The translations under genes were made by a program, and so were the position numbers. Shown here in pieces: positions 21,161 through 30,986 of a stretch of DNA of 64,000 bases (positions within the stretch are counted from its first letter, which is position 1; every line of letters begins with the position of its first letter). This DNA is from Phanerochaete sordida. Lineage: Eukaryota; Basidiomycota; Agaricomycetes; Polyporales; Phanerochaetaceae. The notes beneath the pieces are model-generated. The model was not told the DNA's origin. It ran no database searches and saw nothing but the letters and a program-made list of their open reading frames with translations. The stretch lies in the NCBI GenBank assembly GCA_019973155.2, contig BPQB01000005.1:558001-622000 (forward strand). Reading direction: 5' to 3'.

Positions 21161-24061
21161 CTACCGTCGGCGAGACTGTTGCTGCATCGGGTGCCGCACG
21201 GTGCGGGGTCGCGTAGGGGTATCGTCGTTCGCAGGCAGGGCACGCGCGCGAATGCCAGAGGATGGACCCACCCCTTGCTGCGTGTTGAGGAGCAGTCGCC
21301 CGCGGCCCGCAGGGCGATGAGCCTCAGACGCGCTCAGGCCCCGAGAGCCCGTGCGCGACGACTCGCCGGAGGTCGAATGCCAGCGTGGCAGCTCGTACTC
21401 GTCCTCCTCAGCAGGGTCCAAGTCGTCCGCGAGCAGCTCTTCCGAGTCGGAGGGACCGATCTCGAAATCCTGGTCCATCGCCTCCCCCTCGACCTGATCG
21501 CCCTCGTCCTCGTCGTCCGTGTCCTCGTCGTAGATGCCGCCTGGCGGCTCGCCTTCCCACTCCTCGTCACCTTCTTCCATGCCGAAGTCCCACACGTCAA
21601 GCACCGTGGCGTCGCCGCGATTGCTCGCCGCAACGCACCATCGCCCTTCGAAGACGACCTGCCATACGCCCGCGATGCCGGTGAGCAGGTCGCGCACCTG
21701 CGTGCCTTCGCGGATGTCCCACATCTTCAGCGTGCCGTCGGAGCCACTGAGGACTTTGAACTCGTCATGCTGGAAGCACGTGATGGCGCCCTGGTGCGCG
21801 GCGAGCGTGTGCTGGAGCTCGCCACTCTCGGGGTCCCACACTCTCAGCGTGGAGTCCGCGGCAGCAGAGACGAGATACGACGGCGACAAGCCGAGCAAGC
21901 CGACGAGGGATGTGTGCCCCTGGAGCGTGTGCCGTAACTGGCCTGTGCTGATGTCCCAGACGCGGACGGTACCGTCCATCGAGCCAGAACATGCGAGATT
22001 ACGGTGGATATCTAGAACAACGCTGTAGACTACACGTGAACAGTAAGCTTCAGTACACAGCCTTGAAGTATCGGCACACAACGAACCTTTCTGAGTGTGG
22101 CCTACCAAAACCCACTTGCATGCTCCGGTGATGATATCCCATATCCGTACGGTGCAATCGTAGCTGCCTGAGACGAGCGTTCGGCCCCGGGCAGCGAGGG
22201 CACGGACTGCATGGTCATGTCCCTCTAGATGCAGACGATGATACGGGTTATCGTCGACCTCCTCCTGGTTGAGGCGTAAATGTCGGATCAAACTCAGTAT
22301 CATCGAGGTACTCACCTCAGAAGGCTCTACCTCGGACTCTTCCGTACTCTTGTACTCGACGTCGCCCGGCCGAGGCAATGACCACACGCGAAGTGAATGG
22401 TCGCGGCTACCCGTCACAATTAACGGTCGCTTCGGCCATTTCTCGCGAGCGATCGTTCCGTCCTCCTTCTCCACGTCAATCCACTCAGGCTTGACGATCG
22501 CCAAGCAACGGACGGTGCTCGTATGTCCTCCGAAGACGTGAGTGCAGCGACCGGTCGTGAGGTCCCAAATCCGGACTGTCCGGTCCGTGGAACCACTGAC
22601 CAAGGTGTTCTTCGTCGCTGCTAACGCCCATACGCCGCCTTCGTGCCCGTCAAGTGCGCGCACGAGATTTCCTGTGATAGGGTCATACACGTGGATAGAG
22701 TGGTCGTCGGAGGCGGAGATGATTCGCCCATGCGTGAAGATTAGACATGTGACAACCGAGCGACCGTGAGCAGCGAAGGTTATGCGCTTTGGGTTCTGGT
22801 TCTGCACCCATCGTGTGCGAGTCAGGTGTCGCGACTTGAAGAGAATCTTGTAGGGATGGGGCAGTGGGAGTGAACCTGGCATAGGGAGTTGTAGGCGTCT
22901 CCGGCGAGCGAATATAGCATCGGCGAAAGCATTCTCGGAGGTGCCGCCAAACCAGATCTTTGTTGTTTTGAGCAACTCTCTCCAGAGTACAGGGTCTGAG
23001 TCAATGATCGCCCGCCAGGTCTTGGAGACGCGTGAAGCTCGCGCAAGATCAGCAAAGGAGAGATAGCTCAGGATGAGGGAAACGAGCTCCGCGGGCAAGA
23101 GATTGAGGAAGTCACGAGCAAGTATTGGTGTCAGAACGGAGTGCAAGGTCCGCAGTACGGGTAAAGGCGAGTGTCGCAGGAAAGTGAGGAGGACATGAGA
23201 CTGTAGCGGTGTGGGTAGATTCGAGAAGTGGGACAGAAGAGAGGGTAGGGCGAGGAGAGTCGTTAGAGATGTGTCTGGCTGTAGCGGTGCTTGTGGCTGA
23301 GGGGAAGAGTTCCCACTTGGAGGCGCAGACGGCCATATACTTTCGGGAGATGGCGAACCGTGTGGTGAAGGTAATGGTGACGGAGGTGCCGCCGATGTCA
23401 ATGCAGTTGCCAATGGTGGAGGCGGGGCGGGTTTGACTTTCTTCCGCGGGGGTGCGTTGGTTGGGATTCCGTTAGTACATTCGATGCCCTCCATCATATT
23501 GTCGTTACTATATGACCTCTTCCTCGCATACCTCTCGATTGCTTCCGTTAGACCAACCTCCTTGCGCTGATCCTCGCGTTCCTCTGGCTTGACCAGTCGC
23601 CACCCCTTGCCACCCACTACTTCTTCCTCCTCGTGCATCTCCTCTTCTGACACGGTCTCATCGCGGAATGTGGCTCGTGCACCGCCTGGGAACACGAGGG
23701 GGAACTCCCTGAGAGAGCGAGGAAGATTCGCGTTGAACAACGGAAAGTGTTTGGGATCCTTCGGTGACGATGGTCTCGGAAGTGGCGGTAGTGGTATCGG
23801 GGCGTAAGTCGTGGTCGTGGTGGTTGTGGTGACCACACTTGTGGCGAAGTCAGTAAGCTCGTGCCGGACAAAGTTGAACAGGCCACGTACGTTGTGGTGT
23901 TGACCGAAGGCGCAAGGCAGAGCGATGGTCGCTGTGAGGAGCTCATTGTCGTACACGACGAGGTATCGGTGAGAGGAGTGGGAGGATGCGCTGGACCTCA
24001 GCGCGAGGAGGTGGTTGCTCGTCGAGCGCGACGTTGACGAATGGACAAGGCCATGTCGCAT
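21161..24061 (-). CDS. CDC4: Cdc4/Fbw7-type F-box WD40 protein
   Basis: Substrate receptor of an SCF ubiquitin ligase that recognises phosphodegrons on cell-cycle regulators. The N-terminal part has a Thr run (VVTTTTTTTTYAPIPLP, about 23825-23785) and Pro/Ser-rich linkers. The F-box (LLPAELVSLILSYLSFADLA, RVSKTWRAI) is near 23105-22990. A beta-propeller of WD40 repeats follows with visible GH...WD units: DGHEGGVWALAATKN, SGSTDRTVRIWDL, GGHTSTVRCLA, TGSRDHSLRVWSL, SGSYDCTVRIWDI, SGSMDGTVRVWDI, AADSTLRVWD, SGSDGTLKMWDI. An acidic tail and a basic end (QQQSRRR) close it. Two introns without stops and divisible by three (22265-22315, 51 bp; 22030-22086, 57 bp) leave the genomic frame open throughout. 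The 5' end is uncertain: an extra upstream exon beyond 24061 is possible. Confidence 0.92.
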   Translation of the reverse strand: MRHGLVHSSTSRSTSNHLLALRSSASSHSSHRYLVVYDNELLTATIALPCAFGQHHNVRGLFNFVRHELTDFATSVVTTTTTTTTYAPIPLPPLPRPSSPKDPKHFPLFNANLPRSLREFPLVFPGGARATFRDETVSEEEMHEEEEVVGGKGWRLVKPEEREDQRKEVGLTEAIERYARKRSYSNDNMMEGIECTNGIPTNAPPRKKVKPAPPPPLATALTSAAPPSPLPSPHGSPSPESIWPSAPPSGNSSPQPQAPLQPDTSLTTLLALPSLLSHFSNLPTPLQSHVLLTFLRHSPLPVLRTLHSVLTPILARDFLNLLPAELVSLILSYLSFADLARASRVSKTWRAIIDSDPVLWRELLKTTKIWFGGTSENAFADAIFARRRRLQLPMPGSLPLPHPYKILFKSRHLTRTRWVQNQNPKRITFAAHGRSVVTCLIFTHGRIISASDDHSIHVYDPITGNLVRALDGHEGGVWALAATKNTLVSGSTDRTVRIWDLTTGRCTHVFGGHTSTVRCLAIVKPEWIDVEKEDGTIAREKWPKRPLIVTGSRDHSLRVWSLPRPGDVEYKSTEESEVEPSEVSTSMILSLIRHLRLNQEEVDDNPYHRLHLEGHDHAVRALAARGRTLVSGSYDCTVRIWDIITGACKWVLVGHTQKGSLCADTSRLCTEAYCSRVVYSVVLDIHRNLACSGSMDGTVRVWDISTGQLRHTLQGHTSLVGLLGLSPSYLVSAAADSTLRVWDPESGELQHTLAAHQGAITCFQHDEFKVLSGSDGTLKMWDIREGTQVRDLLTGIAGVWQVVFEGRWCVAASNRGDATVLDVWDFGMEEGDEEWEGEPPGGIYDEDTDDEDEGDQVEGEAMDQDFEIGPSDSEELLADDLDPAEEDEYELPRWHSTSGESSRTGSRGLSASEAHRPAGRGRLLLNTQQGVGPSSGIRARALPANDDTPTRPRTVRHPMQQQSRRR
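22030..22086 (-). other. In-frame intron in CDC4 (57 bp)
   Basis: GTTCGT donor at 22086 and GTGTAG acceptor ending at 22030. Its removal restores GHTQK-VYSVVLD across a WD40 repeat boundary. The unspliced frame stays open and would insert 19 residues into the propeller. Confidence 0.75.
22265..22315 (-). other. In-frame intron in CDC4 (51 bp)
   Basis: GTGAGT donor (22310-22315) and AACCAG acceptor ending at 22265. It interrupts the linker between two WD40 repeats (VEPSE | EEVDDNPYH). It has no stop codon in frame, so a retained form would add 17 residues. Confidence 0.75.
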
Positions 24062-27000
24062 ACTTCCGCGTCGGACTTCGAATTACCCAGGACGTCGCCC
24101 GGAATGGCAAGTTGGAACTTCGCCCTTTGCCCGCTCGACGCTGTCGCAGACACAACTTCCTTGCACTTTTTAGGCAAGACCTTGTGGTATACAGCACTCG
24201 ATATTCACTGTAATATCTTGTCTTGGTATGCTCCCTTCTGTCTTCAAACTATCAGTGTTGAGATACACTGGTCAACACTCGCGATACGATTAGATCAGTG
24301 GCCCGACGAATCAGATCGAGCTTAACTTTTGGGCCTTCTAGTGTTCCATAGGGTCTGTGGCCCTTGCGGTACACACAGCGTGTTCAGTCGCACCGTCGCG
24401 TATCGAATGAAGACATTCGGAGCAAAAGCGCGGCCGCACGGTGAAGGAGCTTCACATTCGCCAGACTTCCGAGTGCGAGGTCAACCCGGCTCGAGGGTTC
24501 ACGAGCGCATCATCGACAGGGCCGACCTATGACCACCGTGTGTGTACTCTATTTTTGAGCTGTCGAGGTCTGCTCCTGATTCCTCCCGTGCAATCAGTAG
24601 CAGCTAGCCGATGGTCGGCTACAATCGGCTCGGCTGCCACTGTGTGTACTCGTTTGCGGCTATTTAGGTCATTTCTAGATCACGGGCATGCCTGCGAGGA
24701 ACATTAATGCTCGTCTATCATGCAGCGATGCCAATTCGGCGGCATGTGGCGACCGAACCGCACGCGCTTCTCGGCGAACAGGGCTCTGGCGTTCAGAAGG
24801 GGCGTCTGTGGCAGCCGTAGGCACTGGTGACAGTCACTCCCGTGGTCCTATCATCGACATTATGCAATCCCTTGGTCAGCTCTACAGCGATGCATGTGCA
24901 GCATCTGCCACTGGAACATCTATTCCTGCAACATCGAGCAGGATTCAGGGATGCAAGACTAGAAAAGGTCCGCCATATCAAGTACCGTGGACGAGGCTCT
25001 CGCAGAGGGGGCCCGGAGCATGCGCGCGGGTGCTATTCCTCGGCACAGAAACTTTTCTGGCTTCTCTCCATTCAGGCATATGTTCGCGCTGACCTCTACC
25101 CACAGGTATCAGGCGCAGACTTTATTCTGCACATTGAATTGGGGGGGGCGCGTCCTCGATGCACTCTCACGACGTACCGCCACGTTTGTCGCGCTCGGAC
25201 TATTTCCTTATCGGCGTCCATTTAAGCAACACATGACAGGTTTTATTGAGGTACGTCGGCTCTGGCGTATGGTGAGGCGGTCAAAGTAGCTCTGAAGCCA
25301 TGTTGTAGGAGAGTTCGAGAGAAAATCTTCTTTAGGGAGTCGTCTATCGAGCGTCCATCTGTATTGCTGTCAACAAACTCTACTTTGTCTGGTTCTCTGG
25401 AGAGTTTGACAATGTCACCTAATCTTCCGACCCGGTGCGGAGTTCCTTGTCATGACATCTTGGTGGACTAGGAGGCCCGAATGCCATTCCTCGCTCCTCT
25501 CTGGCTGGCGTGCGGGGAAGACATCCGTTAAAGTGTCATTGGCCCTCCCCAGCATGTGCCATGCGTAATTCATCTCACAGGACCACAAGCTAGATATGTG
25601 AAGCTCGAGCTTTATCTTGCATCGTCATATGCCCATGGTGAGAGCTCGCCCCCGGAGCGTAGGAAAATGTGCCCAAAACGGATCGCGACGGCAGGCAACT
25701 GACCTCGCGCGCACCCAGCATGTCGGTGCAGGCCAGGGCTGCGAGTGTGAAGGATCCGCCCCCTATGTATACGTGTTGCACGCTCGAGAGACGTTTATAG
25801 CAAGTCTCGCAGTTCGCGGCGCGTGCGCGTGGCGCATCCTGAGAGCAAGCAGCCCCGTAGGCAACCATGGCTACCAGAACAAACTTATATCCAATAGCAC
25901 TGCGCACGTCGCTATAGAATGGTGACGCCACGCCTGGCGGCCAATCCTGAGAGGAGTTTTGCGAATGCAGGCTCTCCTTTGCTCCAGCGCGGAGAGTCGT
26001 CGGACACGCGCTGTACAGCGACCAAGAATCCGGGTATTAACCTGGGGGATGGGCGAGGCGATATAAAGAGCGTACATCGTGCCAATAAACTTTCCGAGGA
26101 GACATTCAAGCTACGAGGAGATCCTGCCATCCTTGCACGACGATGATCCTCCGTCACGAGAAGCGCCAGAGCTCCACCCGACATTTGTAGCCCGTCCTAG
26201 GCGTGTTCCTCAGCAGCAGATGCGAGGATTTGATGCGCGTATACACTGTTCTGCAAGTCAGCTCTTTGTTAATTCAGTTCCAGGGATGATTTATCCGTGG
26301 CGTTCCTCTGTAGACGACCTGCATTCAGCCACAGGGAGTTCCTCCGAGAAGCATGCATACACTCGCCTAGGAGAACAATGCGGAAGCAGAGAGACCTGTA
26401 TGTTGCGCGCTGGATAGCTCCAGATGGCCTGCGCAGTCGAATCGTAGGGCAGGACGCGCTGGGTAGTGCCGGGACATCACATCGGTGCGTGCTGCAGGCG
26501 GGGGAGACGATCATGCTCGACGGTGCGCAGAGCAGGTAGGCCAATCCTCGTGCATCGCGCTAGATCGATGCACATGAAAGCGACATGCTGACGGCGTAAC
26601 ATGTCTTCCAGGTCCACCTGCGCCTTCGCTGACGGCGGGGCCGGGTCTTTCGGGGGAGGTCCAGCGGATCTTTCCAAGAGCTTCGCGATACACGTCGTGG
26701 ACCTCATGCACGCCTGTCCTGCAGCTCCGTCCGCCAATCGACGCCCTTCTGCGCCACGTAAGCCAATGAACTCTGAGGGGATATGCGAGATAGCGGTTCC
26801 GATGGACCTTCGACGGAGCGCTTGCCACAGCGGCCATGGAGAGGACGGCGATGGTTAGCCTGCCTTCTCGAATTTGTCCAGCTAATATTTACACCAGATG
26901 CGGACTTACCCTCTACCAGGACCATTCACCGGATGCACTCCGATGGAAAAGCAGCATTGCACGCTGTACAATGTACAAGCAAGCTTAAGCCTTTGCAGCT

Positions 27001-29938
27001 TGGCTATATCGAGCTGCGCCGTTGTTCCTGTGGCGGGTTCGAATTACAATTTTGTGGTTAATATGCGGCGAAAGCTCAACGGCGGAGAATGCTGACCAGT
27101 CGATTTACGAATAAATTGCGTTTATTGCATAATGATTTCCTCATAGACTAGGACTGGTGCACGTTGCAAGAAGCGAGTCATTTCCTATGGGCATCTTTTA
27201 GCGGCAGGGTTCTTGTTCCTAGCTGCGGGGGCGACGGTAAGGATTTACGTTTCGTAAGAGCTGGCCGACGCTGGGTTCTACGAATGACGAGAGCACTCGG
27301 CGGATTCGCCTATGGCAGGCCATGGTCAGAACTGATGACGAGCGAGCGACGGAGGTACTTGACGCGTACTTCCTGGTCGTGCACAAAACGGAAAAGAGCA
27401 CGGCTGAGATACACATTGATTCCACATGCTTATGGCATGAGAACAGGCGTGCGCCTGCTGTGCGTGCCGAGAAGACTCGCGAGCATATGGCGCACGTCCG
27501 GCGAGTGCCCACGCTTATCAGCCGCACAGGCGAGCCCTGTCGCACAGGCCAAATCAAATAGCGTCAGAGGGGCCGTGCGCTGGGTGCGGGCAGGGCAGGG
27601 GCCACGACGTGCTGTCGCCGCGCGGGTGCGGCGGCTCCACGGGCGGGGGACCCTGCAGCGCAGAGAGGCGGGGGCGCGGCGCGCGCCGCGGCTCCCATGC
27701 CACACGACGCCGCACGCCGCCTGCGCAGCGCGGGCGTGCGCGGGGGGCGTGCGGGAGCGCATTTGTATTTCGCCACCTCTATTTGACAGCGCGGGCCTGC
27801 GCGGCGGACGCGCTGCAGCGCGGACCCTGATTGGCGAGGCACAGGGCGCGAGGCCGCGCACGGGGCGTGCTGCTCGCCCGCCGAGATGAACGGCCGTCCG
27901 CGGTGTGCACATCTGGGCCCGCGGGTGCTGGGTGCACGGATAAGGCACGGCACGCCTCTGTCGCTGGCTGCACGGCCACGCTCAAGGTTCGGGGTGCAGG
28001 GCTGCGAGCCGTCCCAATCAGCGGCCGGGCGAGGGATGACGCAGCCTGGGGAGGTTGCTAGGGCCAGTGTGGGACAGATCCCCTCGCGCGTCCACTGGCC
28101 GGCGCCTGCGATGCTGTGGGCGTGTGAACGCGCGAGCGAGGACATACTTTGGCTGTGATCTGCGAAGAATTTGATTGCGTACCCCGGGGACGACGCGTGA
28201 TAGCGCTGTGGCAGGCACGCACTGCTGCATTGGCTTCGAGCTGCTGTCGGACGTATGGCGTGCCGCTTGCATGGACGGCGTGCAAGGAAAATGGCTTGCT
28301 GAGGCCGTCTGGCGCGCACGGCGGGCAGCATCTCGCGTGCGCAGGCCGTCCGACCATCGTGAGCACCGAGGACAACAAGATGGGCAGAAGCAGTTATGGT
28401 TCCTGTACGCAGTTCAGTAACAATGCGTCGGTCACGGCATAATACGAAATCCTTACGAAAGGGCCCTTCTATCAACCGTGCGTATCACCTCCGGTGTACA
28501 CTGCGCTTGCGGAGGCTCGCCCGCCGAGCTTGTGCGCTCGCCTCACAGCGCTGCTGCAGCAGGAGCCGAACAAGGAGATCTATCGCGGGTGGAGGGAGTC
28601 GTTCCGCCATCATCGTCGATAGAACGTGTTACGCAAGGCTGTGAGTCAGCGTCGCCTGCGAGCCGTGCCGAGGAGGGCTATGTCGGATGTAGCACCCTCG
28701 AAGGCGTAAGCGTACTTTGTCGCCTCCATCGCGGCCGACATATGCGGCTCACACACGCTAATGTTAGGCCGCGTTGTTCACAGCGTCCTCGAGCTGTCGA
28801 GGTCTTACAGATGTCCTGTACAGCCATCACTGGCGTGTGAATGCCCACTGATCGGGAAGACAGAGTCGGAATAGACGAGGCACGCCAGCATGTCGTCCTC
28901 GGGGCAGCCACAAAAAGCCTGGCGCCTGGCAGGAGCTGATGATGGTGAGCGACCCTGCCGCGGAATTGCATAACAACACACTCACATTTGAAACGACACA
29001 CGAAGCTTATGTGCACGTTTTGGCAGATGTGACAGAGATGGGCGCCACGGACAGACTGTACACGTAGTCTGTCGGTCGCTACAACGTCCGACGCGACATC
29101 GCTGTGCGAGGCGAGGGCAGAGCCATACCGCGTGCACCCGTTGAAGACTGCACAGGCGAGAACACGCAGAAATGCATTCCTAGGATTGATTGCAATGTTC
29201 TAGTACAAGAAGACGCAGCGCGGGCATTTCGAGTCGAGAAATGGGAAAAGCAGCCCGTGTAACGCCGCACAGAAGATGGACATGCCAGTTTTCTTTGGGT
29301 GACAGACGGAGCCGCCAGTCAATTGCGAAGTTGTCGGGCGAAAACAGAGGCCACGCAAGGTGCGAGCGACGGGCCGCGCGGAGGAGATCTACGAGATGAC
29401 GAGATGATCCTTTGCGCCAAGCGCATAGGCCGCTGGGGATCTAGAGCCTCGCAAAGTGACCTGGATTGTTTGAATGTGCTTGTGCGAACGAAGAGACACG
29501 CTCTGGCCCCCTGTTCAGTCGGATTTGACGAGTGGAGCGTCAGGCTATGCGAAACTGAGTTGGGACGTCTGATAGAGTCCGAGGTGACCCCGAGCCATTC
29601 GACGAAAGGAAGCTCCTGAACCATTAATGAAGTTCGAGAAAGGCGAGGGAGCGTGGTTGGGACCCCGGCGGGCTGCTATCAGGGCGCGCAGTCGCGCAAT
29701 GAGTGTGTAGGGCGTGCGCAGAGGGAGTCCCACAATCATGTCTGTCTGATGGTCGCTGGAGGCATCGCCGGTGGAGGTAGGGGAGCGGGCCGCCGCGCAG
29801 CGATAGCGATGAAGAGTGATAGACGTAGCGCATGCCACATACGTTGTGGCGCAAGAGGGGGATGTTCTCCGACCGCGGACCGTGCGTTTGACAGTTGGAG
29901 GGTTGTGACGGGGGAGGCCTCATAAGGTCAGATCGAGG
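24062..29938. other. Gene-poor region, no gene recognised
   Basis: Nearly 6 kb between the Cdc4 start and the next candidate. All frames are short or, in the GC-rich part (27560-28480), are long chance frames on both strands with Arg/Ala/Pro-rich, domain-free translations. A homopolymer G run occurs at about 25141-25148. I saw no transposase, reverse transcriptase, long terminal repeat or tandem array. It may hold long 5' leaders, non-coding transcripts or decayed transposon sequence, none of which can be shown here. Confidence 0.5.
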
Positions 29939-30268
29939 CTAGCGTGCAGGCGGGGGATTCAAGGTCCGCAGAAAAGCGAGTATGGGCGGATCAGCATGGG
30001 AACGGAGAGTCTGTGTGAAGGCAAGAGGGATGTCAAATGGGCGAGGGTTTTGCGAGCAGGCGAACAAACAAGAGGGCGTGGCGAGGGGCGGCCTGGGGGT
30101 TCGTCCGAAGGAGCGCGGGGCCGAGAGGCTGGGATGTGCCGAGGAGGATGTGTTCGAGAAGCGGGGACGAAACTGGTTTAGGATGAGATGAGGCGACGGC
30201 TGCCCTGCGGGCCTAGACGTGGGAGCTGCCCCTGCCGCATTCGACACGTCCTCGTCGTCGGAGGCCAA
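29939..30268 (-). CDS. Unrecognised short open frame, possible gene 5' part
   Basis: A 109-residue frame starting MASDDEDVSNAAGAAPTSRP, with Ser/Pro/Arg-rich sequence after it (SFGRTPRPPLATPSCLFACS, DIPLAFTQTLRSHADPPILA). I recognise no domain. The acidic start and low-stop composition look more gene-like than the surroundings, and a second open frame continues on the same strand at 29545-29838, but no convincing intron joins them. It may be a real hypothetical gene, a decayed one, or chance. Confidence 0.2.
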   Translation of the reverse strand: MASDDEDVSNAAGAAPTSRPAGQPSPHLILNQFRPRFSNTSSSAHPSLSAPRSFGRTPRPPLATPSCLFACSQNPRPFDIPLAFTQTLRSHADPPILAFLRTLNPPPAR

Positions 30269-30986
30269 TACGCTCGGACATATCCTCTCGGACTCCCGAG
30301 CGTGACGCGCGGCGGCTGCGCGTCACATGCGCTGCGGTGCCCGCCCGCGGCGGCGCGCGTCGCTGCAAAGCCCGCGCGCAGGGCTCCCGCCGCCGCCTCT
30401 CGCTGGCGGCGTTGAGGGTCCCTGGAGGCGCACCTGGTCCCGATCCCTCCGATCGAGGCACCCGCGGGCTAAAGTGTTCAGGATGGGTGCCGTGACGCGC
30501 GTGACGAGGGGTAATGCGGGGGCGTCACATGGCCGCCGGCGCAACAGGCTTTGGCGCGCGCGCGAGGAGGCAAGGGGACGCCGAGTGTCAGCTCTTCGCA
30601 GCGGACTCTGACTGGGATCACCACCCGCCAAGGTCCACAGCTCGCGTTCTCACCCGCCGTCGTCTCTGCCACCCACGGGTCCCTCCTGCCTCACTCAGAG
30701 TTCCCCCAGTACGTCCCCAATCAGGCAGACCCAGCATTCTTCCCATCGCTCATTCCTGTGTTCGCGTCCCAGATTTGGTCCCAGAGTCCTCACTCCTCCT
30801 TCCAGCTCCTCCATTGGCCAGAGGCGCTCTCCCGGCTCTACTCTCCGACGTAGCTGCGTAAACCCTCGCTTGATCTCCCAAATTGTCTATTCGCCCCGCG
30901 ATCCATAAAAGAAGGCTCGCCTCCGTCCCCAGGCACTTTTGTTCGCAAGTCCTAACCTCCCCTCCGTCGCTGCTCGTTTGCTGACC
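30269..30986. other. Upstream region of the second Zn2Cys6 gene
   Basis: GC-rich to about 30650, then a C/T-rich stretch with AT-poor promoter character reaching the ATG at 30987. An in-frame ATG lies at 30939, 16 codons upstream. No coding similarity was seen. Confidence 0.4.

Noticed and set aside
27033..27050. GGGTTCGAATT, similar to a tRNA B box
   Set aside because: The flanking bases do not form a T-arm stem and no A box is found at the proper distance upstream.
27564..28475. 303-residue open frame on the minus strand
   Set aside because: Low-complexity Arg/Ala/Pro/Cys translation in a GC-rich stretch, with equally long frames on the other strand and no domain; a chance frame.
24062..30986. 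Possible transposon or retroelement in the gene-poor interval
   Set aside because: No reverse transcriptase, integrase, transposase, terminal repeat or target-site duplication could be found by reading; absence of genes alone is not evidence.
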